DNA of 64,000 nt from Pholis gunnellus (Eukaryota > Chordata > Actinopteri > Perciformes > Pholidae): assembly GCA_910591455.2 (NCBI GenBank), contig OU342822.1, positions 10,397,016 to 10,461,015 on the forward strand, read 5' to 3'. A model generated the notes under the pieces. It was given only the letters and a program-made list of their open reading frames with translations, did not search any database and was not told where the DNA came from. The position numbers were made by a program, and so were the translations under genes. Each line of letters starts with the position of its first letter. Position 1 is the stretch's first letter. Below, piece by piece: positions 1-14,380 of the stretch.

Positions 1-159
1 ATAACATTCTGACCTTTACGTCACAGTTCTTTAAATACAATTAAATTAATAGTTAATTAATTAACTATGTTTATTATCTAAAAAAACCCCGTAAAAAAAC
101 GCTCAAATAGTAATGCTGGGTAATGTAAAAACCAATGCATCATATTTTTATGTATGTAT

Positions 160-326
160 GTCTTTAAAAGTAACAAATCAATTACAGCTGTCAGATGAGC
201 TGATAGAGCTCTGCAAGAAAAAGTACAATATATCCTTCTAGAAGGTAGTGGAGTAATAGTATACAGTTCCCGCATATCAAAAGTACTTCAGTAATGAGTA
301 AATGTACTTAGTTACTTTCCACTGCT
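160..326 (-). repeat. AAGTAC-rich dispersed repeat, end fragment
   Basis: Carries AGCTGTCAGATGAGCTGATA, AGAAAAAGTACAATATATCC and the terminus AAATGTACTTAGTTACTTTC followed by CACTG. This is the reverse orientation of the copy at 36936. AT-rich sequence in 1-160 may be its decayed interior. Confidence 0.5.
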
Positions 327-594
327 TAAATTCAACTTGTCTATTTGGAGGAGAAGGAATAGGGAAGTGATTATCTGCCAATCATTTTAACACAGAAAAA
401 TATAGACCAGAAGCTCACAAAAAGAGAAAGCGAACATCATGACTGTGCAATCACTCATCACGAATGGTTCACTTTTCTTTGTCTCCGTCTTTTGCTCTGT
501 TTCTCCTTTTCTCTTTCCCTCCCTCGCTCCCTCGAATGCCGTGCATTCCTCTTTGTTTGCTCATAGCAGGGCCCTCCCTGTGGATCCCGTGCCT

Positions 595-750
595 GACTTT
601 CCCAAAGCCGATATTAATATCACAGGCCATTGTAATGGAGTTATTTTCATGGAAGCCCCGGAGGAAGTCACGTGGCTATGATTAGTCCCCTGAGGGCCCG
701 GAGTCTCCATTAAGCTGGTTGTTTTAACTCACATAACCATCAATGAAGTG
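595..750. promoter_or_regulatory. Candidate conserved non-coding block
   Basis: Complex, non-repetitive sequence with TATTAATATCACAGG, CATTGTAATGGAG and GCTATGATTAGTCCCC (Sox-like and homeodomain-like cores). No frame resembles a protein. Called by texture only; no alignment was possible. Confidence 0.25.
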
Positions 751-2399
751 GAAAAGCTGAGGAAGTAGCTATCACTCTGGTCTGGCTGGGGTGTTTTCTG
801 AGCACCTATTTTGTTAATGGGGCCAGAATATTTTCTCCCTCTCTTTTTTTGGAGGAGGAATTATTCTTAAACTGTGGCTTGCAAAAAGAGCCTACACATG
901 TGTGCGTTTACATTGACCCACCACCAGTAAGATTGATAGCGATGGGATCTGGTGGTTAACACACTGTTTAAGCCCGGAGAAAAAAAAAAAAAAGGGGGGA
1001 AAAAACAACATAAGGAAAAGCACAAGGACTCACACACACTCACCAACTACACGCAAGGGTGAGCTCCAATGCATCTGCCATCAGGAAGACAACTTGAGTT
1101 AAGATGGGGAAAAAGCACCCTGGAATACATTTACTCTGTCAGGTTACTACTTAAACACACATGACTGAGAAAAGCAGACTCTGCCACATGCATGCTTCCT
1201 CTCATAATTCTGCTCACCTCTCTTCTTGACCTAAAAGCCACTGGGCCACTTTACTACTGGGCCACTTCCAAGGAAACAGGAAGAACTGGGGCAGCGAGGC
1301 GGTTGACAGCTTTCAGATGGACTATTGGTGTATATCTACCATGTTCAGAGGATTACTGTGAGGAAGTGAGGGCTGTTCCCACTCTGCAGAATGCAATTAC
1401 CCAGACATGAGCCTCATCATTGTCAAAGCAAATCTTCTTGCTGTCAGCTAATAACGGCAGTTGAGAAAAAGAAAAAGAGCAGATTCAAAATATATACTGG
1501 CCTTTAACAATAAAAAAGGAATTTGCCTGAATTATGAGTTTGGATTTTCCTGGAAATTTATTGACAATATGATTTGACTCTTTTCTGACTTGGAAAATAG
1601 ATCACAGACATTTTTTTATCAATGGAAATATCCGTCTGTGAAGTAAATGGATCACATTTTCAGGCCGGGGATTTCTGCCTGGTCTTCCAATTAAGAAGTT
1701 GATAGTAAAAAACTCACTGCACGTCTTGACTTTGCATTACCGGCAGCATATATCTACCTATGAGTTTAGACATAGACAAAAGGTCAAAGAGGGGCCATGA
1801 AATAGCTCAAGCCTCCATTAACACTTGAGGAAACATGCTTTGCTGAGAAAACAGGAACTGGTTGTCAAATAAGAGCCTGGACTTTTTACTCTGTAAGATG
1901 GACACAGTGCCGCTGAATCTCTGAATGTTACCCAGCAGCCCACAGGCTTCATAGCCGCTCACCCTGCTGTCTTCAGCTACCCTGATTCACACTACTCCTG
2001 CCTTTCCAAAACACATTTCTATGTTACATGTTAACAACTTGGATTTGCAGTTTTTTTTATTATAAAACCCACTTGCGGGCAAATAAATCCGGCAATTTTA
2101 TTGGTATTTTTGTTCTATTTCGAAATATGTAAATACCGTGACGGTCACATAATTTTTGCAAAATGGAAGATGGCTAAGACCTTCCATTCAGTCACATCTG
2201 CATGTCGTCCAAAATGATGTAAGCAAGTTCCCATCACTTTGCCTTATTAATGTCAGTTCCATGTTGGGCGCCGAGCTACATAAACACCCACACACATGTT
2301 AATAATGCACACGCAGCAAGACTCTATGTGGGCCCCATTTGACCTGCATGTGTTAAACTGACACACATATAATACGCCATCTATCCCCCCCCTGTTCCC

Positions 2400-2830
2400 C
2401 ACATAGCTGCTCAGTCCCGACTGGGCCAGTTGGGGGAAATGGAAGATCCACATGGAGTTTGTGACACAGCGGCCCTCTGCTTTTCCCCAGTCGCCGAGAC
2501 CAGAGGAGGCCGACAGGCCCGCTGCACATTAACTGGAACAGGTGCAGTGAGCGGGGGCTTGTTTTCCCTCATTGGCTCCTCAGGAAATCATAAAGCAAAT
2601 ATATTGCTGGAGGACGGTTTTCGGGGTGCCCTGTGAGCAAACTGAGAGGGGAAATGGATCAACGAGCAGCCACCGGGGACAGTAAATCAACAGGCTAAAA
2701 GGAGAGCTGAATGTACTGTGGAGGCCTCGGGAGCCCAGCCCAAGGCCAGGGCCTCTGTCAGTCAGAACCTGGTGTTAATGTCAAAGCCAGCTGGACCTGG
2801 CAGCACACGCCTATAAGGAAATGATTGAGC
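2400..2830. promoter_or_regulatory. Candidate conserved non-coding block
   Basis: A GC-richer, complex stretch between AT-rich flanks, with CTCATTGGCTCCTCAGG and ATCATAAAGCAAATATATTG. No coding match. Confidence 0.2.
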
Positions 2831-5800
2831 TGTCTGTGTCAATCGCCAGTGTACCACTAGAGGCCATAATGTCACAGGCCAGCGTTTTGGGGAACTTCAA
2901 GGCTGAGTTTTTTCTCTTTCATATTTTTCTGTAGCCTTGACATCGGGTAGAGGATCAGATTTTGTAGCCTGCTCAAAGGCATCCCAGAAGCTGTGTTTCT
3001 TTAAGTCATATTTTTATGACACCAATATAAAAATGACTGAAGAATAAAGAGCTGAGACAAAGTCATGCATGGTGAAAAAGTATGTATATTCGTGTCAAGA
3101 GCATTTTCCAGGAGAGCAATAGTGCAGTTGAAAATGTAGGAGCCTCTCCACACACTCTTTGGAGTAATGGGTCGTCACTAATCGATTTGTCCTGCCTGTT
3201 TAAGCTCCAGTGAGATCGTCCTGTCCCTCTGTCAAATGCCTCACTGCACACACATTTCTCACTGGCAGGAAAACCCTTTTTTTTCCTGCTACTGCACTTG
3301 ATTCAATCTTCGTCAATCAGGAACATATGTTGTTTCATGCCGGGCTTCCCCTCCCCTGCCCACCACTGCCGCTGCTGCCGCCACCGTATCCAGTGCCACA
3401 CACACACTCTCAGAGGCCTTTTCTCTCGCCTAGCTTACAAATTAGAGCAGCTGAGGTTTACAGCTACTTCATACAGGCCGGCGCTGCCATGGGAGGCCCG
3501 GGCAGGCTGGTTACCTCGTGAATGGGGCATTATTATGAGCTGGAGACACAAGCTGGTCCAGCACAATTTCTCTGATTGAGTGTTTCAACACATCATATAG
3601 GGAAACAGCTGTACTACAAATTAGTGCTTTCTCTTTGACATTGATAAATGTGCTGCTCTGATTCTCTAGAAGCCCTAAAGTTTCCAAAGCCCTCTGTTTT
3701 GCCCACCTTCCCAGCACGGACACATTGACCACCCTCTACCCTAAACACACACACACACATACACACACGTTGAACGCAAGTACTTGGCAGAAGCAGCAGG
3801 CTAATCATCTGTCTGTCTGTCAATCTACTTACTGTTGCCAAAGTACAAGGCAGAGCGTTGTGCAACACAATAGCTATTGTTGAGAGACAGCCGTCATGAG
3901 TCAGCTGACCACGCATGCATCAAACTTAACTTCATATGCTATGGCTCATTTAAAAGCATGTTGAAAACCAAACTTAGCTGTGTTTGTCTTTGAGTGTGAA
4001 AGTCAAATTGAGTTACTTTTGAGTTTGTGGGCACTCATTTTCATCACACATCATGAACTAAGGTTTGAGATACCAGACTTGTTGTGTGTGGGAGCTTCTT
4101 AAAGGCCAGTATCATTATTTGGAAATGAAGGTTACAAAGCATTTAAACTGAAACCGGAGTTGGCGTGTTGTTTCAGGTAATGGTGAGACAAAGAAATACG
4201 ATCTAAGACGCCCAGTTTGGGTGACAGATCCATGAGTTTGAAGATGCAGAAACACTGCACCTCACTTTATAATACCACATGGAAGGATTTTACAACTATG
4301 GCAACAATCACTTTGTCCTACATTGTGATAACTGTGGTGCTGCGGACAACCCTTTATTTCTTTGCAGGAGTTCTCTGCTTCTGCGCCGTTGGTGGGTCAT
4401 GTAATTAAAGTCTTAAGGCAGGGGCATTCTTCAAGTTTGTATCAAGTGTTGTCCAACCACGTCTAAAGGCAAAAGCGTTAATACAATAATCATTAAGAAA
4501 ACAGCACACAATTTTCGAAGATAGCCATGGCTATGTAAAGCTGGCATGATCGTCGAATTGCATTCCATCATCGGAAACGTGTGGTGGGAGGGGGGGGGGG
4601 GGATTATAAACGCTGTTAGACGATCTCACAAGCATTTCGATTAAACCATATTGAGGGCCTTAGGGGTAGGATAGTTAAACTTCATTAGCAGAAAATCTCA
4701 GGAAAAATACGGACACAGTTCACTTTGGGAAGTGCAGTGGAAAAACACTACAGCAGTACCAGTAAGTGCTTAGCAAAAACGGATTTCCACTTAATGCATT
4801 ATAGATAATTGAGGATTTCCACTTTAGGTATTACAGGTTAATTGTGATTGTGTGATGGAAAAAAGAATAAATAGTAGTCCAGTTTTAGTACAGTAACACT
4901 AAAGTTCTTTGCAAGCAAGTAAGCCGGATCTCCACATGTCAGTGACTTGGAGTCCTGCAGAAAGAGTAACATGTGGTTTAGGAGGGAGTGATTGTACCAT
5001 AGACTGTAACGAGCTCAATAGGTATTTTGCAACTCTAAACGAAAAACTTGAGCCAGAGAGAAGTGAAACTACTTTTGGGGTTGAGCTGCTGGAGCAGCTG
5101 GATGGCAGCATGTTCCAAGGTTCATGTAACAGGAAAATAAAAACGGTACTTCCCCATTTTTACACTATATGTTATTTCATACAACATTTAAAAAAAGTCT
5201 GAGAAGTGAGTGGTGGAGGTGTGATATACAACATGCTGAGAAGTTATTAATGATGTGTCTAAGTATTGTAAAATGTTTAAATGCCTTCCTGTGTTGGTGA
5301 TACAGACAGGATCATTCTTAAGGTCATTTAACTGGCGACGAGTAACTCATAATTTCTGCAGAAAACTATATTGATACCACAGCATCTTTACTTCCTCATT
5401 CTGATAATGACACATTGTGACTGTTTCCTGTTTTATTATCATCAGCATGACAGGTTGCCAAAGACTGATAAAGAGAGATCAAGGTAAGTAACCCAGAAAA
5501 GTGAAGCACTATATATGTAACAGATATATTTCATGAACAGATTATGATTGATATATTGACATATATGGAGATCATTATGCTGGTTTGATCAGAACTCAAA
5601 TCTTCAAACCAAACTGTTCACGAACCTTAATGATAAAACGAGGCTTATAGACCACATGCTAAAGTGAGAGTGACAGAGTGTTTTTGACATTTTCTGTTTA
5701 CCCTCAGCAAGTCTGTGATGTGCAGCCAGGCTGGAAACATCACCAGGCTGGAGGCACGGTATTATTCTTTCTGCTCTATACAGAGTGGCAGAGACGGGCT

Positions 5801-7064
5801 AAATGTCTACCCATACATTTGACCCGCTGTAGGTCAGGCTGCTGGCTGAGCATCAATAGGGTGAACCTAGTGTGTGCCAGGAAGCCAAGTCAGTTTTACC
5901 ACAGACCTGCTCATATATCTGACTCCTCACATCATTCTGACTCGCTCTCCACATGAACACAGCACCTGAAATATAAATTAGTGTATTTTTAGATTGTGGA
6001 GTAAAGCTGAAAACACAACATTTCAGTATTTAAACAGGTCTGTCAAATGTATCATTGGGGCTATTAGAGTAAACAGATATAGCTGCACTACCCATAAACC
6101 TAAGTATATGTTGCACATAATGACGATCATTTTTTTCCATCTGAATGTAATTTCTCTATACTGTTGTGACACATTTTGAAACGTTCAGTGGTGGAGAAGT
6201 GCCTATTTTGTGTAAAGCAATTCATTTAATATATTATAAAATCTAAGCTGCAGAAAATTAAGATTCTGCCAATCTTCATAACATGATCTGATTTGTTTAT
6301 TGGTATGATATAATAATACTGCAGAATTTCCTAATCCGACTGAATTGCCATTTCACTTTGTCTTGTTCATATTAACAAATTTCTTAATGGCAGCAGGGGA
6401 TATACAATTTTGCCCGAACCAAATCAGAAGTGACGTGTCCAATCTGCCGATGTCATTGTCAGTTGAAGCAGACTTTCCAAAGTAGCAGTAGCTACTGGCA
6501 GTTAAAGTCATGTCTTTCCGACAATGAAATACATATGTGTATTTAAAAGTAATTATCTCTGCAATTAGACTTAAAATAAACAGTACAGCTGTGTTGCAGT
6601 GTTTGCTTTAACTGTTTAAACAAACAACTGCAGATATTAGATTAACACTCGAGGGATATTTTCATGATGAAAGTTCTTACCCTGAAACAATAATGGTTGA
6701 AAACCATATTTAAAACAGGTCATCGTACCGGAGACGTTGCAGTAACTTTCCGCCCCTCATCACTGCAGTTGTATTTATGTTCTGGCTTTGGTATATATGA
6801 AATGTGCTGCACTAATCAGTCAGCACATTTCTCTGGCTCAGTAACCTCCCTCAGATTTGCAGGGATTTATGTTGACACGACCACCATCACCATCATGACA
6901 AGGCACACGGTGAGTGGGTTGCGTCCAATTTCTGCAGACTGAGTTGACAAACAGTCACAGTCTCGATTATACCCTTTTCAAAGTAAGCGAGGGCGGGGAA
7001 CTATTCTAGCCATTTCAAAACCACATATTTCATACACATTTCTGCCAAGAGGGAAACACAATCT

Positions 7065-7235
7065 CACATCCCTCTGGCAAAATTAATGTTTATGAGGATT
7101 TTTAATGGGCTACCTCAGACCCACGCTTTTTAAAATTATGCCAACGCTACCAGAGCCTGTGAAATGATTTCGGAGCTATAAAGGAAGCGTTATGTTCTAC
7201 CGCCATCCCTATAATTGTGAGCAGCTCCCTTCAAC
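7065..7235. promoter_or_regulatory. Candidate conserved non-coding block
   Basis: Complex sequence with AATTAATGTTTATGAGG, TTTTTAATGGGCTACC and GAGCTATAAAGGAAGCG, rich in TAAT and TTTAT homeodomain cores. No coding match. Confidence 0.3.
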
Positions 7236-10200
7236 GAGTCAGGGCAGTTATGGCAATGACGGAGGGGCCTCAGTATTGAACGCTTAGTAAATCAGTGCTG
7301 AAGTATCTACAGTTGTGTTGAAAATGTTGAAAGTGCAGCGGTCTAAATGTTCACTGAAGTGATTCAGTGTCATTCATTGTGCCTGTTCAGCCACGCAGTT
7401 ATTAACACTGTGAATGCAAAGTATGATATTAAAGAGAGACAAGTGAACCCATTGGAATATTAAAGCAATTAGCCTAATGCTTAGAAAACAACTGAACAGA
7501 GACCTTTCAAACAAAGTAATCTAACTTGTTTCTGGAGTAAACCTCAACCTGAATTCTACAACTTCAAGATAGTGAATTCACATTACTTTTGAAGTGGTGC
7601 TTCACAGAACCTGTTATGTGTTTACAACAGCTATCCAGCATTAGTTTTCCTCTGTTCCATCCTTTACTGACCATGAGCTCAACAGGCTAATACAACACAT
7701 CGGCTGCTGTGTCTCTTTCGCCTTTCCCACTTGGTGTTGCGCATCTATTTGCAGCACGACATGGATAGATTCAAACTATTGGCACACTCGGAGAAAGAGA
7801 ACTATGTTTTAATAAATTACATTTAAAAAGAATCAAACCTCAAGCCCACCCAAATCCAGAGTTTAAAGCAGCGACAATTTTTGTGCATGGAAATGTTAAG
7901 ACCCATATTCAGTTGCTTGGTAACTCTTGTCTTGTGCGCAAAATATCTTACAAAACATTCAAGTGTGAAGTTCTTTTGCTTTGTTTTGTATTTTAGAAAG
8001 TAAATCACAAAGTTGACCACAAAAGCCATCTGCCTATATGCCACAATGTTGCAACCACAAAAACCCAAAATGTCATGGTTCATACAACATGTCCCTCTTG
8101 GCTCCACTAGCATTCTGCTAGCTAATTTAACCTGCACCACCAGAAGCCTATGAAGTTACTTGTTTGATAAAAGCATATCATTTTGACCATAAGCCAAAAA
8201 TAATAAAAATATGGAGAAGTTTGTGTATTGTAAATCTCTATGCATCCAACACTGATAGCGAGCTGCTCCTCACAAGTACTCACACTTGTTAGAGGATAGA
8301 GGGGAAGTAAAACTGGGCTTGTAGTCAAAACAGGAATCATTCATTTTAATCACCAAGTACAAGGGACAATAGAGTTTGTGTGGTTGTCATTGGGGCTGAG
8401 ACAGTTTGAAAATGTTCAGACTTTCACAGCCCATACTGACACAACAGAAAGAGGCTCACTTCCTGCTCTTACTGGCCTTATGAACAGAAGCACTCTCAGT
8501 TGGTTTACTATCAACCCAATAATCCATCTACACTGCTTTGGTATGTTTTCGCTGCTCTAAACACTGAGTTGTTTACAAACTATGGGCTGGGAATATAAAA
8601 TCCCTCTCTCGCTACATGCCCTGAAGCACTCAAAAACAATATCAAGCCCTACAGTATTGTATAAAACAAAAATGATATACCAAAATAAATATGAAACATT
8701 GCTCCTAGCAGGCTTATCAGTCATTTAGTAACTATTAGAGCTGGACTCAACTGTTCGCCTGACTGTTTTTAAATTGTCCTTAAAATAAGATTTTGGTGTA
8801 ATGGCTAAAAAAAAAAAAAAATGATTGATCATATTTCCCTCCAAAAAAATCATGAATAGGCTTACGCTATATGGAAATAAAACATTGAGCAGAACTTCAC
8901 AAGTTGAAATAAATCTTATACCAACTGTTTAGTTTTATTTCGCTCATGTCTGTCTTTTTGTCTGCTTATCTGTTCTTCTGCATATTGTAAGTGTGGCTTC
9001 TTTATCTAGCTTTGAATTAAGCTCTACCAGTTCAAATATATGAAAGTATTTTATTTATGTATTTATTTATCCGCAGCAGGTCTCCAAAGTGAACAACCTC
9101 CTTCATGTTAGATCAAGGCCGGTAAGGGAAGTCTGCAAATTAGATCTGTAACTCAAGTAATAGGGGTGACAAGCATGAACCAATGGCACATAGCAAAGCA
9201 TTTATAAACGCATTCAAGCATTTATAACCTACACTAATTTGCAATCCAACACTGTAATTGCCAACTTATTGTGACTTTAACAAAGTTTTAACAAACACAA
9301 CACATATTAGGCCATGTAGGCTTTTCTACACACCATACAAACCATTACAGCTGCATTAAAAGTCAGTGAAAGTTATCAGGTTGTGTTGCACTCTCAATAA
9401 ATAGCCATTCATAAGCACTGCACTTTGTTGTCTAGGCTATAAATAGGACAAAGCAGAGACTATCTTGCCATTAGATCACACCAGGCATTGGCTAATGGCT
9501 CCTTCCCCACTTCCTACTCCCTTACTTCTGAGGCTCTTGCTTGGACCACACCCATCTTCCATCATTTTGATTTCAACTACACACCTGTAAAGTTTTATTA
9601 CTGCATCTTACACGATAGTGACACTATCATATTGACAAAATCTGTCCACAGACTGTCTTGAAGGCTGTGTGTTTAGAAATGTTTTCCTCCTGACCCCAGT
9701 CATGTTGGCTACGGCCCTGTTTTAGGGGTTAAATCCAGTTGTCGGGAGATGAAATGTTTCGTCAACGTGAATGGATGTGTGTGTACCGCTGCACCCCTGT
9801 GAGAGGCTCTGGGAACCCTTTATCACCTTCCCGAGCTGTTGAGTAAAAATAATGCCCCCTCTGTTATCCTCATCAGCGGCGCAGTGAGTAAGTCTGAGGG
9901 GATATCCTGTTGGCGAAGTAAACGCATTCATCCTGCTTGCGGCGGTTTTGGTGACACAAGATCTACAAAATGTTCCACCCGCCTCCACTTACCTCTTTAC
10001 AATACTCTGTATCTGCACTTGGAGTAATGTGCCTTAGATCCTCTGTTATTTCAGAAAACAGGGGATTCTCAAAGTGGTGCCAACTTGAGCAGGTTTAACA
10101 CTGTTCTCACTTACTTTGATAAGGACACACTGCACTTTTTGTACGGAGACCAAAATATTCTGAGCTTAATTTAAACTTATTTATGACCCTTGTAAAATAT

Positions 10201-12375
10201 ATGCATGCTGCACACTGAGTTTTATTCATTTCATTTCATGAAGATCAAACCCCACTTTTTTAGGTTGAGAACATTTTGTGACTTCTTTACGTTAAAGTTA
10301 AAACTCCACCGGAAACATGAAAAAAAAATAAAAATGCCATCAAGCTACAACTAAAGGATCTCTTTTCAATTTTGCCAAAAGGTCAAAGGGTCAATACCTA
10401 ATAACAGTAATATGCAATTTTTGCCTTTAATATTAAGTCATATTGAATATATTGTAGCATTAAGTAGTGAACAACCTACATGCTGCAGTGTGATGGGTAG
10501 GTTTAGAAAGCAGATTACTCAACATCCAACTCAATGACTTAAGCAAAGTTTTAAAACCACTATGAAACAATTCTGTGGGCTGGGTAAGGAGGAACCATTA
10601 AGTAGTTGAAGTAATTCAAAACATCCACTAACCATAACGCACCGTGTGGTTTCTGATTTCTGGAAAAGTGAAGTACTTAAAAACAATCGCATTTGAAAAA
10701 TATCATCCTCCTCTTCTTTCCTGCCCTCTCTGTGGCAACAAACTCCACCGTGGGACCAAAATACCTCGATATACCTCCGATTATGGAGCTGTATCCTGCT
10801 ATCACAGCTTGTCCCCTTTGTCTGACCCAAACCACGCTTGTGGTGAGGCTCCTGTCATACCAGCAAAAGCAATGACATTAACATCAGAAACCAGAGGAAG
10901 CCTGGTTGCAGGCCACCCAGGTTGTTCCAGGGGTCTGGAGAGCCACGGAAAGTATATCTTGGACAAGTCACCGGACTACCCGTGCATTTCCTATTATTAA
11001 TTTTACGCAGGCGACCAACCCCGCTCTGTAAATCATACCTGTGGTTTAGGAAGGGCCGATGGGTCTCTTCTCTCTTTTCTCTCTAATTCATGATGAGGTC
11101 TGCTCATCGTCTGTCTATCTGCTTATCCGTCTAGTTATCCATGAGATTATGCTTGTCACTTACAAAACATCACATGATATAGTCCTGAAATGCTGTTGTG
11201 ACATTGGGGTTCAAGTTTTAAAAGGTCTGGACAAGTTGAAAAGCACCCTTCCTTTAGTATCCACATGTGCTTTTGGCACGTTTGTGTTATTGCAGCATCA
11301 GAGCTACTTAAGAAAGGAAACTGTGGTGAAAGCTGGCAACTAACATCCTTTGCCCTTCACCTTAAGCAGAAGAGGCACAGAGAGTATTACCGTCTCTACT
11401 CAATATAACGCAGACACATCAGGTTGGGGAAGCTGTTAGAGGCACAGGTTTATTTTACTATGCATTTTATTTAAGGTTTAGAATTGACAACAAGGCAGCA
11501 GATGCATTTGTTGCTGTGACTTAATGACAGTAAACAATACACTAAAAAAAAATATATATTTCAGCAGATTTCAACTATGAGGAGTTTCAAGGCCTTTTGA
11601 ATTTCCAGATTACAGTTCAGCCAGCAACACAATATATGAGTCTGTCGTCAATTAAGTTGATTGACATAAATGTGTGACGGACAAATTAAAGTCGTGTGGT
11701 TACTATCAATGTGCACAAAGCTGTACGTTGTATGTCAGTACAAACTGTATTTCCCTCAAAATAGTTTGCCCATTGTGGGCATTGCCGTTTTAAAATAGAG
11801 ACTTTTATTCTTACAACTTTAAACAGTAACTTGGCTCACAAATGACTAATCCTCCTTTGGAGCTAAATGGATCTGCGTTTAAGGCGTCTCCCAGCTGTCC
11901 ACCATTTATAGAAAATATGTCGAGCAGAAACCACACAGGGACTATCATGTACATCTTTTGTTTAATACAGTAAGCCCATTCATTCCTCTTTTTGTTATTG
12001 TAAGTGCCTTAATCCCATTTAAAAAAATTAGATTTTTATCTCCCCGGTGTGTTAAGTCCTGCAGCACGGAGGGAGAAACGGCCTGTGAAACCTCAAGTGA
12101 TTGCTGGAGTCATTCATTTTTAAGTTTCTGGCATGTTCACTGTGAGGATGTGGCAGCTCCCGCTGTGACGCATTTACTTAACTGGAGTCCATCAGAACAC
12201 GACTGTAAGGTACAAAAAGTACAGAGCTGACAGGGATCAAATAGGAGGGGTAATGGGTTGTGCAGAAAAAGGAAAAATCAAAATGAGAACACCAGTTGAG
12301 AATCCTGCAGCTGTGGAATGTAGCCAAGTATTTACTTAAATACTGTACCGAGTTCCATTCGTTTCCATTCATACC

Positions 12376-12552
12376 ACAGCAGAAACAAGAACTACGGATT
12401 ATTTCATCAGTCCACTCTGTCCATTTAATGGCCTGCAACCATAAACTTCTGCATTTAGCTTCAAAGGGCGTCTTTGACGACGGTATTCTATAAAAATGAA
12501 GGCCATCTTCTTTTGCCTTCCTTTTCTGACATCCTATGACACAACAAGAGTC
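12376..12552 (-). pseudogene. Degenerate THAP-domain remnant
   Basis: Reading down from 12552, about 59 codons are open and match a THAP zinc-finger domain: DSCCVIGCQKRKAK, then GLHFYRIPSSK, then RSLWLQAIK, WTEWTDEII. The first Cys pair (C-x3-C), the FYRIP block and the LWLQAI helix are clear. The closing C-x2-H, expected just after DEIIRSS, is missing, and a stop codon (TAA) lies two codons upstream of the domain in the same frame. THAP domains occur in P-element-like transposases and in host proteins. With no ATG, no intact zinc site and no further coding match, this is probably a transposon-derived fragment. An exon of an unrecognised gene is less likely. Confidence 0.6.
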
Positions 12553-13489
12553 TTTTTATCCGGGGATCTCAGATCTCGCCTGTTTCCCTCCATTAAGCTT
12601 GTTTCAACTATTTTTCCGCCACTAAAATGCGTTAACAGCTGCAGTGACGTAACCGTGATGTCCACTCCAAATTGGTATATAGCTTAACTTACAAAAAATG
12701 TCATCAGCTTATACAACCGTGTTGGTCAGTAGCTAATGCGTTACTTAGTAACATGTTACACAAGAGTAGTACGCTTTTAATTCATATTTTCATTTTGGAA
12801 TCGGGCCGAATTTCTGTCAGTTTGGTTTGACACACGGTTTGAGTCGGGTCACGACGCCTGATTAATTGTCTGAACAACGACATGTCTCTCATTATATTGT
12901 CTGCACATTTCCAGACATTGGCGACTCCATATTTGCTTTTTACTTCTTACTTTATGTTCTTAGTGGAATTATAAAAAGTAATGCTGCGCCGTCTTGTTCG
13001 AATAAACTTTATTGGAATTGTCACTGGACGAAAAGTAACTGACGATTCCATTCTCATGTTTGTTTATGTTTATGACTGTATAAAAGAAATGGACGTATAG
13101 CCTCCGGGTCTGAAAAGTGAAGTGAATGTGGTTTAATTGCACTAAAACTGCTTTCTTTCTAATAGCCATCAGGGGGCGACTCCTCTATTTGCAAAAACAA
13201 GTCCGATTTTATAGAATTCTATGAGAAAATGTAGCATGATGCACACAGCTGGTGTGCTAGCTGCTGCTGATAATATCTCCAAACTGTATAGACTCACTAA
13301 TTGTTGAACAACAACGTCTCATATTCTATTTCTACTTATTCATTGAGTTATTAATAAAGTAAATAGTTTTGTGAGTGAATTGGTCATTTTTAATGAGTTA
13401 TTAATTTGACTTTTTTCTACGGCAAAAAAAAAAATGTTTTACTTGCGTTAGCATTATTAATATAATAATATAATATATGATCATACAAC

Positions 13490-13612
13490 ACCATTTTTCT
13501 GCACGGGGTACTTTTACTTTTTAATTTAAATGACGGTAAAAAATAATGCTTGTGTACTTTCACTTAGCATTTTCACAGTATTTTTACTTCATAAGTAAAG
13601 GTTCCCCCACAG
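13490..13612 (+). repeat. AAGTAC-rich dispersed repeat, 3' fragment
   Basis: Contains TTTTTCTGCACGGGGTACTT and ATTTTTACTTCATAAGTAAA, landmarks of the right half of the family. Confidence 0.45.
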
Positions 13613-14179
13613 CTAAATACTCAAACAATGAAAATTCCTTCTCTTAAAATTGAACATAATTCAAATCTTTGTTGACTTAGTGAGCGACTGCTTATGTTTA
13701 GATGCTAAGCAGTGAGAATATTCAGCATAAAGGCAGCTGGACTCATAAAGATGGACCTACTTGGAATGTGGCAGTAAAGCTGAGCGGTGGAGAGTCTCTG
13801 TGTGAATGTGTTTAGATTCAGTGTCATCTGAGTGCATTAGGTAGAATGTAAACACACGCAGCAGACATTTACTGAAACCAGTCTGCAGACTTACTCGTTG
13901 AACAGGCGGGCGGCAATCGTCGCCGCGTGCAAACATTGAATCTGACCATATTGATTTAAACACTATACAGTTTTCGTGCCATGAAGGGGGTGAATGGACC
14001 GACTGTAGTGCTCAAGCCATCATCTCCTCAAGACTCCAGACAGAAAGCTTGAGGAATTTTTAAACAAAGTTCGAGAAATCCATCATATCAAAACCGTTTT
14101 AGGTTTTATTCGGGCCCCTGGTATCTCTCATCTCTTTTAGAACATGACAGTAATTACAGCCATCAAGGTGCTTGTCTGG

Positions 14180-14380
14180 AGCCATCAGCAAAGAGTGTGG
14201 AGACTGCTTCCCCTCAGCTGGTCTGACATGGACTTCTGACATCACCGCTCCGTTTGTGTTAACAGAGCTTGAAGTATGTAATGGCGATTATCGCAGACAG
14301 GCCAGATTTATTCAGAGTTGTCGCCCTGGTCTAATTCATACATTAAATTAACTGTTACTGGGAGGGTAATCTTATAAACA
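14180..14380. promoter_or_regulatory. Candidate conserved non-coding block
   Basis: Contains GTAATGGCGATTATCGCAG, CCAGATTTATTCAGAG and GGTCTAATTCATACATTAA. Complex, non-repetitive, with no coding match. Confidence 0.3.

Larger units (their letters stand above)
327..12375. other. Gene-free interval
   Basis: No exon or protein match seen. Apart from the candidate blocks listed at 595-750, 2400-2830 and 7065-7235, it holds only short A-runs (about 980 and 8810), a G-run near 4589-4601 and small CA tracts (about 3747). The open frames (up to about 118 codons) look like chance. Confidence 0.5.

Noticed and set aside
7823..8140. 105-codon minus-strand open frame
   Set aside because: AT-rich chance frame with no recognisable domain.
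9605..9640. Small palindrome GATAGTG-A-CACTATC
   Set aside because: Seven-base arms are expected by chance in a window this size.
10644..11000. 118-codon plus-strand open frame
   Set aside because: Low-information sequence, with no homology or good start context.
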